From: J029 sp964482495
Lineage (GTDB): Bacteria > Planctomycetota > UBA1135
Reading direction: 5' to 3'
DNA length: 64,000 nt
NCBI GenBank assembly: GCA_964482495.1
Contig: CAYZXS010000002.1
Coordinates: 62,001 to 126,000, forward strand
Shown here: piece by piece, positions 58,192 to 64,000 of the stretch
Layout of the letters: the number at the start of each line of letters is the position of its first letter
Numbering within the stretch: position 1 is the stretch's first letter
The notes under the pieces: generated by a model
Seen by the model: only the letters and a program-made list of their open reading frames with translations
Databases searched by the model: none
Told to the model about the DNA's origin: nothing
Program-made: the position numbers and the translations under genes

Positions 58192-59541
58192 TCAGCCCTC
58201 CTTCTCGATGCGGTCGAGCATGTCACGCAGCAGCCTGGTGACCGGGATCTTCGACGGGCAGACGTACTCGCACAGGGCGAGGTCCTCCTCCGCCAGCTCG
58301 AGCACGCCGAGCTTCTCGGCGCCCTCCAGGTCGCCGGCGGCCAGCGCCTTGATCAGCGGCGTCGCCAGGATGTCCATCGGCAGCACCTGGTCGTAGGAGC
58401 CGATCGGGACGATGGCGCGGTCGCCGCCGTTGACGTCGGTGTCGAAGCGGAAGCGCCGGCGCACGAACTTGGCCAGGGCCGAGTTGGTGAAGGTGTGGCG
58501 CTTGCCCACCGGGCTGAGCCAGCCGAGGAACTCGCGCTCGGGAGCGTCTTCGATGACGCACAGCATGTTGTCGAAGCGGCCCAGGTAGCCGTAAGGGCTG
58601 CCGGGCTTGGCGGTCCAGCCGCCCAGCACCGAGCCCGAGATCAGCCGCGGCTCGGCGGCCTCGAGCCGGCCCGCGGTCAGGTCCTCGGTCGAGGCGCCGC
58701 GGCGGGTCCGGAGCAGCGCCGGCTGCTTCACGCCCGGCCCGACCAGGGCCACCACGCGCGCGGTCGGGATCTGGCCGGTGACCAGGAACTCGCCGATGTC
58801 GGCCAGGTCCTGGTAGCCCAGGTGCCAGGCGGTGCGACCGGGGCCGACCGGGTCCAGGGCGTTGATGTGCACCCCGGCGTTGCCGGCCGGGTGCTGGCCG
58901 GCGAAGGAGGTGTGCTCGACGCCGTCGACCTGGAAGGCGCCCCAGTCCTCGCCGGCGGCGGTGCACAGCCGGACCCGGCCGGAGGTCAGCTTGGTGACCG
59001 CCACCAGCCCGGCCCGGAAGTGGGCCTCGCGGCCCTCGAGGGCGGCCAGCGGCGGCGGCGCCAGCGGCTGGGTCTCCATCGCGGTGACGAAGATCGAGCG
59101 CGGGTCCTCGGCCGAGCGGGCGATCTTCTCGAAGGGCCGCTGGCGCAGGCAGGCCCAGAAGCCGGACCGCAGCAGGTGGCCGCGGATGGCGTCGGCCTCG
59201 GCCTTGACCGGATCGACCGGGTCGAAGGGCAGCTGCTCCTCGTCCTCGTCGAGCCGGATCACCACCGACTGCACCATGCGGCGCTTGCCGCGGTTGATGG
59301 CCACGACCTCGCCGGCGCCCGGGGCGGTGAATTGCACCGCCTCGTCCTGCTTGTCGTAGAAGAGCGGTTCGCCCAGCTTGACCTTCTGGCCGATGTGGAC
59401 GAGCAGTTTGACCTTGATCCCCCAGGCTTCCTGGGGTTTCAAGGCGACGTGGAGGATCTTCGGGCCTTCCTGCGGCACGACGGACTCCAGTCCGCCGTGG
59501 ATCGGCACGTCGAATCCCTTTCGGATCTTGACGACAGACAT
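58192..59541 (-). CDS. nqrA: Na+-translocating NADH:quinone reductase subunit A
   Basis: A 449-residue cytoplasmic subunit of usual size. IRKGFDVPIHGG at the start, KLLVHIGQKVKLGEPLF, APGAGEVVAINRGKRR, HINALDPVGPGRTAWHLGYQDL and LCEYVCPSKIPVTRLLRDML at the end are family landmarks. It is the first gene of the nqrABCDEF-apbE operon. The order matches that of gamma-proteobacteria and planctomycetes. The operon has a leader of about 95 nt with a hairpin. Confidence 0.96.
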   Translation of the reverse strand: MSVVKIRKGFDVPIHGGLESVVPQEGPKILHVALKPQEAWGIKVKLLVHIGQKVKLGEPLFYDKQDEAVQFTAPGAGEVVAINRGKRRMVQSVVIRLDEDEEQLPFDPVDPVKAEADAIRGHLLRSGFWACLRQRPFEKIARSAEDPRSIFVTAMETQPLAPPPLAALEGREAHFRAGLVAVTKLTSGRVRLCTAAGEDWGAFQVDGVEHTSFAGQHPAGNAGVHINALDPVGPGRTAWHLGYQDLADIGEFLVTGQIPTARVVALVGPGVKQPALLRTRRGASTEDLTAGRLEAAEPRLISGSVLGGWTAKPGSPYGYLGRFDNMLCVIEDAPEREFLGWLSPVGKRHTFTNSALAKFVRRRFRFDTDVNGGDRAIVPIGSYDQVLPMDILATPLIKALAAGDLEGAEKLGVLELAEEDLALCEYVCPSKIPVTRLLRDMLDRIEKEG

Positions 59542-59619
59542 CGGGCCAGGCTTGTGAGGTCGGTTGGGGGGCCTCCGCGCGGAGCGGGGCGGTGGACCAG
59601 GCCCCCTGGAATGAGAGCC

Positions 59620-59648
59620 ATCCCCGCTCGACGGAAGCGGGGATTGTA
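59620..59648 (-). promoter_or_regulatory. nqr operon promoter -10 and 5' hairpin
   Basis: On the minus strand TACAAT (59648-59643) overlaps a perfect 9-bp inverted repeat, ATCCCCGCT at 59620-59628 with AGCGGGGAT at 59636-59644. The repeat covers the likely transcript start and could be an operator or mRNA 5' hairpin. No convincing -35 is seen. Confidence 0.45.
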
Positions 59649-59787
59649 AGGGCGCGGCCCGTGCTGAATAGCTAAGGCAGGGAAGTGCCGGAGCCAACGG
59701 CCTGGTCGGCGGGAACGGCGGATTCCCCGCCAGGGTTATCCTTGACTCGTAGGCCCCGGAGTCCCCGCCTCTGGGGCCGCCCCAACC

Positions 59788-60891
59788 ATGATCACCCGCC
59801 GCTTGCTGCTGCTCCTGGCCGGCCTCGTCGCCGGCCTGCTCCTCTCCCTGGCCCCGGACGCTCGCTCCGGCCGCCCCTCCAGCCCGGCCCAGCTCCTGGA
59901 GCTGTCCGAGGCCCTGGAGCAGCTCTCGGCCCGGGTGCTCCGGAGCACGGTCCACATCCACGTCGACTTCACGGCCGGGGGGCAGCGCTCCGCCAGCACC
60001 GGCACCGGCTTCGTGGTCGACGCCATCCAGGGCCTGGTGGTGACCAACAACCACGTCGTCAACCCGCCGCAGGAGGGCGATGAGGAGGCCACCAACGTCT
60101 TCGTCAAGGTCACCCTGGGGGACGGCCGGGTCTTCCCGGCCGAGGTCGTCGCCAGCGACCCCCGGACCGACATCGGCGTGCTCCGGATCCCGGAGGGGGC
60201 GGCCCGCCGCCAGCTGGCCTGGGGCGACAGCGACGCCCTGCGGCCCGGGACCATGGTCATGGCCGTGGGCAACCCCCTGGGCCTGGTCGGCACCACCAGC
60301 GTCGGGGTCATCAGCGGCCTGAACCGCTCGGTGGGCATCCTCCGCGGCGGCTACGAGGACTTCCTGCAGCACGACGCCGTGATCGACCAGGGCAGCTCGG
60401 GCGGGCCGCTGGTCAACATGCGCGGCGAGCTGGTGGGGGTGAACACCGCCATCAGCCCGGATTCCCAGTACAAGGCCGCGCGGGGCCAGCACAGCTGGAA
60501 CGGCGTCTCCTGGTCGGTGCCGGCCCGCCTGGCGCGGAAGGTGGCCGAGGACCTGGTCGAGTTCGGCAAGGTCCGCCGCGGCTATTTGGGAGTCCAGACG
60601 ACCGAGAACGACGTCTCCGCCGCGGTGGCCAAGCGGACCGGCATGGCCCGGCCCTACGGCGCCCAGGTCGACCGGGTGGAGCCGAACACCCCGGCCGCTG
60701 CGGCCGGCCTCAAGCGGGGGGACATCATCCTGTCCGTGGACGGCCACGAGGTCACGGGCCGGGCCTCCCTGCGGGCCCGGATCAGCGCCTATTCGCCCGG
60801 GGACGTCGTCCAGGTCGAGATCTGGCGCAACAAGGCCGCCCTCGAGCTCCAGGTCGAGCTGACCCTCCTGCCCCAGGACCTGGGCGGCTGA
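59788..60891 (+). CDS. HtrA/DegP-type serine protease with one PDZ domain (second copy)
   Basis: A 367-residue protein. Residues 5-22 are a signal or anchor. The catalytic triad is complete: His89 in TNNHVV, Asp128 in DPRTDIGVL and Ser204 in QGSSGGPL, the latter with Ser in place of the usual Asn. The PDZ domain (about 265-360) starts RRGYLGVQT and contains NTPAAAAGLKRGDIILSVDG. It differs clearly from the protease at 1.4 kb, so the two are distant paralogues. It is divergent from nqrA and ends at a strong terminator. It probably handles misfolded envelope proteins. Confidence 0.93.
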   Translation: MITRRLLLLLAGLVAGLLLSLAPDARSGRPSSPAQLLELSEALEQLSARVLRSTVHIHVDFTAGGQRSASTGTGFVVDAIQGLVVTNNHVVNPPQEGDEEATNVFVKVTLGDGRVFPAEVVASDPRTDIGVLRIPEGAARRQLAWGDSDALRPGTMVMAVGNPLGLVGTTSVGVISGLNRSVGILRGGYEDFLQHDAVIDQGSSGGPLVNMRGELVGVNTAISPDSQYKAARGQHSWNGVSWSVPARLARKVAEDLVEFGKVRRGYLGVQTTENDVSAAVAKRTGMARPYGAQVDRVEPNTPAAAAGLKRGDIILSVDGHEVTGRASLRARISAYSPGDVVQVEIWRNKAALELQVELTLLPQDLGG

Positions 60892-60921
60892 TCGCCCGGG
60901 CCCCGGCCTGCCCAGAAAGAG

Positions 60922-60962
60922 CGAAGGCCGCCGGTTCCCCCTGGTGGAGCCGGCGGCCTTCG
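60922..60962. terminator. strong terminator between the HtrA gene and the TatD-like gene
   Basis: CGAAGGCCGCCGG (60922-60934) pairs perfectly with CCGGCGGCCTTCG (60950-60962), with further pairs into the loop. On the plus strand TTCCCCTT follows; on the minus strand CTCTTTCT. It serves two convergent genes. Confidence 0.85.
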
Positions 60963-61055
60963 TTCCCCTTGGAATCCCCCCTTTGAGAGACGGGTGCGAT
61001 TTCCAGAACAGTGTTATCCCGCGAGTGCCCCGGGGGTAACCGGGATTTCCCAAGA

Positions 61056-61871
61056 TCAGGCCAGGATCCGCTCCTTCTCGGGCAGGGCCATGCGCTCGGC
61101 GCCGTAGAACTCCATCGGGTTGTCCCAGACCAGCTTCTGGATCTGGGCCGGGTCGGCGCCGCGGGCCTCGAGCAGGGCCGCGGTCTTGGGCACGTTGAGC
61201 GGGTCGGACTTGCCCCAGTCGGCGCTGGAGTTCAGCGTCACCCGCTCGACCCCGTGGTCGAAGTAGATGTTGACGAAGCGCTCGGGGGTGAGCTTGGTCT
61301 CCGGGTAGACCGTGTGGCCGGCCCAGTAGCCGGCGTCCAAGATCATCTTGGTGGTCTCCTCGGTGGAGTGGTCGATGACCACCCGGCCCGGATCGACGTC
61401 CAGGTCGGCCAGGACGTCCATGGTCCGCTGGGTGCCGCGGGCCTTGTCCCGGTGGGGGGTGTGGACCATCACCGGCAGGTTGAAGCGCTTCGCCAGCTCG
61501 ACCTGGGCGATGAAGTACTTCTCCTCGGAGGGCGTGATGTTGTCGTAGCCCAGCTCGCCGACGGCGACGACGCCGTCGCGGGCCATCAGCTCCGGCAGCA
61601 TCTCCATGACCTCGTCGGCCAGGCGCTCGTCGTTGGCCTCCTTGGGGTTGAGGCCGATGGTGCAGCGGTGCTCGATGCCGAAGGTGGCGGCGCGCTCGCG
61701 CTCCCACTCCAGGATCATCAGGAAGTAGTCCCGGAAGGTGCCGGCGCTGGTGCGCGGCTGCCCGAGCCAGAAGGACGGCTCCACCACGGCCCGGATTCCG
61801 GCCAGGAACATGGCCTGGTAGTCGTCGGTGGTGCGGGAGACGCAGTGGATGTGGGGGTCGATGTAGCGCAT
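61056..61871 (-). CDS. TatD-like metal-dependent hydrolase
   Basis: A 271-residue TIM-barrel amidohydrolase. Metal ligands: IDPHIHC (His at 7 and 9), AVGELGYDNI with Glu, VMVHTPHRD with His, VVIDHSTEE with His, and LNSSADWGKSD with the final Asp. The order matches TatD relatives, but the loop GYWAGHTVYPETKLTPERF is unusual; similar TatD-like proteins occur in ebo-type clusters. The substrate is unknown. It lies 29 bp after the Lon gene and may also have its own promoter. Confidence 0.85.
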   Translation of the reverse strand: MRYIDPHIHCVSRTTDDYQAMFLAGIRAVVEPSFWLGQPRTSAGTFRDYFLMILEWERERAATFGIEHRCTIGLNPKEANDERLADEVMEMLPELMARDGVVAVGELGYDNITPSEEKYFIAQVELAKRFNLPVMVHTPHRDKARGTQRTMDVLADLDVDPGRVVIDHSTEETTKMILDAGYWAGHTVYPETKLTPERFVNIYFDHGVERVTLNSSADWGKSDPLNVPKTAALLEARGADPAQIQKLVWDNPMEFYGAERMALPEKERILA

Positions 61872-61894
61872 GGTCGTGTGGTGACGGACCGGGA

Positions 61895-61900
61895 ATTGTA
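61895..61900 (-). promoter_or_regulatory. -10-like TACAAT before the TatD-like gene
   Basis: On the minus strand TACAAT (61900-61895) lies right at the Lon stop codon and 23 nt before the TatD-like ATG. It may allow separate transcription. No Shine-Dalgarno is visible in the short leader. Confidence 0.4.
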
Positions 61901-64000
61901 TCAGTCCTTGGCCTTGTCCTTATCCTCTCGCTGCTTCTCGTAACGCTTCATGGCCGCCTCGACCCGGCCCATGACCGATTCCTCGGGCCAGGAGCCGTCC
62001 TTGCGCCGCTTGCCAGCCGGCAGCCCGGTCAGCAGCGCGATGCCCTGGTCGATGGTCCCGACCGCCCACAGGTGGAAGCGGCCCTCCTTGACCGCCTGGA
62101 CGATCTCGGCGTCCAGCATCAGGTCCTCGACGTTGGACTCCGGCAGCATCACCCCCTGGTCGCCGGTCAGGCCCCGTCGCTGGCACAGCTCGAAGAAGCC
62201 GGCCACCTTCTGGTTGACGCCGCCGACCGCCATCACCTCGCCCTGCATGTTGACGGCCCCGGTGACCGCCACGTCCTGGCGCACCGGAAGCCCGCCGATG
62301 GCCGACAGCAGGGCGTAGACCTCGGTCGAGCTGGCCGAGTCGCCGTCGATCGGGCCGTAGCTCTGGTCGAAGCTGAGCGCGGCCTTGAAGGGCAGGGTGC
62401 GCTTCTGGCCGAAGCGGTGGCGCAGGAAGGACTCGAGCAGCAGCACGCCCTTGGTGTGGATCGGGCCGCTCAGCTCGACCTCGCGCTCGATGTTCAGGGT
62501 GCTGTCCTCGCCCAAGGCCACCGTGGCCGAGACCCGGGCGGCGCGGCCGAAGGGCAGCGGGCCGATCGAGACCACGGTCAGGGCGTTGACCGAGCCGGTC
62601 CGGCTGCCGGAGGTCTCGATCTCGTAGACGCCGTCCAGGACCGCCCGCAGGTGCCACTCGGGCTCGGCGGCGTGCTGGAGCCGGAACTGCCGCCGGCCGG
62701 CCTCGACCGCCTCCCGGTCGATCCGGCGCCGGCCGTCGCGGCGGGCGTAGTAGGAGGCCTCGCGGGCGTAGTCGGCCAGGGCCGGGATCCGCGCCGACAG
62801 CCGGTTGCGCCGGCCGGCGTCCTCGACCGACCGCTCCACCAGCGCCCGCAGGCCGGTGACGGCGAAGGGCAGCAGGCCCTCGCGCTGCCCCAGGTCGCGC
62901 AGCACCCGCACCAGGCGCACGACGTTGCCCTGGTCCAGCGGCAGGTTGTCGTCGAACTCGGCCTTGGTCTTGAAGATCTTGGGGAAGTCGAAGTCGGTGT
63001 CGTGCAGGACCTCGTAGAGGTCGTTGTCGCCCACCAGGACCACCTTCAGGTCGATCGGGATCGGCTCCGGGCGGACCCCGGTGACCCCGAGCGGCGACAT
63101 GCCCTCGATGGTGTGGATCTCCAGGCTGTGGTTCTGCAGCGTCCGCTTGAGCGAGCGCCAGACCTCGGCCTCCTTGAAGACGTCGCGGGCGTTCAGGATC
63201 AGCAGGCCGCCGTCGGCCGCCAGCAGCGAGCCGGGCCGGACCGCGAGGTGGAAGTGGCCGGGGCCGGCGCTCAGCAGCCGCCGCTCGACGGCGCCGAACA
63301 GGTTGGAGTAGTTCGGGTGGAGTTCGGTGACCGTCGGGCACTCGCCCTGCTCGGCGCTGCGGACCAGGTTGACCTCGTAGACCTCGAGGCCGGGCTTGCT
63401 CTTGGAGCCGCCCTCGTCCTCGTCGTCGTCGTCGCTGCCCGGCCCTTGGCGCCGGAACAGGTGCAGGTTGGCCAGGGCGAAGGCGGCGCCGTCGCCCAGC
63501 CAGGCGCCCAGGTCGATGTCGGCGCCGACCTCCTCGGCGGTGGCGATCGTCAGGCCCTGGACGACCTCGCGGACCCGGGCCTCGTCCAGGTTCTGGACCT
63601 CCCGCAGCAGCCGCAGGCCGAGCAGCCGGGCCTTGTGCTGGGCCTTGCGCAGCTGGGTCATCAGGCCCTCCCGGGCCATCATCAGGCGCCGCAGGGCGGC
63701 CTCGGCCGGCCGCTCCTCCTCCGGGATCTTGCCCAGGGCGTCCGGCGCGACGGCGTTGTCGCCGATCCGCAGGTAGATGTCCGGCCGGTGGCCGTCCTCC
63801 TCCTCGACCTGGACCAGGGCCAGCCCGGCGGCCTTGGCCCGCCGCGCTAGGCGCCGGAAGAGCTGCTCCTCGGCGGTCGAGTAGCGCCGCAGCAGCTTCT
63901 GGCGCCGCTCCTGGTGCTCCTCGCTCTCCAGCAGCCGCGGGATCTCGCGCCGCATCGCCCGCCGCCAGTCCTTCATGCCCTCGACCAGCTTGGCGCCATG
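61901..64000 (-). CDS. Lon-family protease (AAA_32/LonB-like), 5' end beyond the window
   Basis: 700 residues are present and the frame stays open to the right edge (residues LVEG precede an internal Met at 63976). The N-terminal visible part is a helical coiled region (ESEEHQERRQKLLRRYSTAEEQLFRRLARRAK), typical of AAA_32-type Lon proteins. GHFHLAVRPGSLLAADGGLLILNARDVFKEAEVWRSL and LVGDNDLYEVL belong to the ATPase remnant. The C-terminal protease domain has the Ser/Lys dyad: GDSASSTEVYALLSAI (Ser) and GGVNQKVAGFFE (Lys). Walker A would lie outside the window. An acidic DDDDEDEGG loop is an insert. It degrades damaged or regulatory cytoplasmic proteins. Confidence 0.92.
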   Translation of the reverse strand, partial: HGAKLVEGMKDWRRAMRREIPRLLESEEHQERRQKLLRRYSTAEEQLFRRLARRAKAAGLALVQVEEEDGHRPDIYLRIGDNAVAPDALGKIPEEERPAEAALRRLMMAREGLMTQLRKAQHKARLLGLRLLREVQNLDEARVREVVQGLTIATAEEVGADIDLGAWLGDGAAFALANLHLFRRQGPGSDDDDEDEGGSKSKPGLEVYEVNLVRSAEQGECPTVTELHPNYSNLFGAVERRLLSAGPGHFHLAVRPGSLLAADGGLLILNARDVFKEAEVWRSLKRTLQNHSLEIHTIEGMSPLGVTGVRPEPIPIDLKVVLVGDNDLYEVLHDTDFDFPKIFKTKAEFDDNLPLDQGNVVRLVRVLRDLGQREGLLPFAVTGLRALVERSVEDAGRRNRLSARIPALADYAREASYYARRDGRRRIDREAVEAGRRQFRLQHAAEPEWHLRAVLDGVYEIETSGSRTGSVNALTVVSIGPLPFGRAARVSATVALGEDSTLNIEREVELSGPIHTKGVLLLESFLRHRFGQKRTLPFKAALSFDQSYGPIDGDSASSTEVYALLSAIGGLPVRQDVAVTGAVNMQGEVMAVGGVNQKVAGFFELCQRRGLTGDQGVMLPESNVEDLMLDAEIVQAVKEGRFHLWAVGTIDQGIALLTGLPAGKRRKDGSWPEESVMGRVEAAMKRYEKQREDKDKAKD

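Overview
The window is about 64 kb of very GC-rich DNA from a bacterial chromosome. It is densely packed with genes in short overlapping operons and looks like a metagenome-assembled planctomycete-type genome. That placement is an inference from gene content: DUF1080, FG-GAP and HEAT/VWA secreted proteins, many Sec and lipoprotein signals, a complete Na+-NQR, NqrM and a large Cys-rich surface-type protein. Two runs of exactly 100 N mark scaffold joins. At the first, the same 55 bp stand on both sides, so that gap is probably an unmerged contig overlap inside purB. Starts are often GTG or TTG, Shine-Dalgarno sequences are scarce, and many first genes have a TANNNT-like hexamer 6-10 nt before the start codon, which suggests leaderless mRNAs.

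Layout. 1-8.3 kb: a secreted protein of unknown function, a TetR regulator, an HtrA-type protease, an S41-type peptidase, the hydantoinase/oxoprolinase pair HyuA-HyuB and a lipoprotein. 8.4-17.2 kb: a NYN-domain protein whose 3' end carries a twin palindromic element; a minus-strand operon (parvulin-like lipoprotein, HEAT protein, degenerate metallopeptidase-like protein, YhhQ-type transporter, DEDDh exonuclease with a WYL-like tail); a divergent SurA-like protein and an MsbA-type ABC exporter. 17.2-23.5 kb: ispD-ispF facing away from a ruvC-unknown-HhH-nadC-RsbW-like-VanZ-purB operon. 23.6-28.5 kb: the Cys-rich repeat protein, a TIM-barrel protein, a DHH phosphoesterase, tRNA-Gly(GCC) and a 7Fe ferredoxin.

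28.6-42.6 kb: plsY-gpsA (phospholipid synthesis), an active/inactive M16 peptidase pair, an M3 oligopeptidase, a metallophosphoesterase, glyQS, PTS enzyme I, a protein with four SANT/Myb-like repeats, a DUF971 protein and a small membrane protein. 42.6-52.4 kb: a sulfatase-fold membrane protein lacking catalytic residues, a HEAT+VWA protein, a TPR protein, an FG-GAP propeller protein, a zinc alcohol dehydrogenase-like protein, a DUF1080 lipoprotein and two tandem chalcone-isomerase-like proteins.

52.4-64 kb: the respiratory module nqrABCDEF-apbE on the minus strand with nqrM convergent to it. Together these encode the sodium-pumping NADH:quinone oxidoreductase, the flavin transferase that loads NqrB and NqrC, and a maturation factor. 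Then come a second HtrA-like protease, a TatD-like hydrolase and a Lon-type protease that runs off the right edge. I saw no insertion sequence, prophage, CRISPR array or rRNA. Apart from the N runs, no stretch longer than 300 bases lacks a gene.
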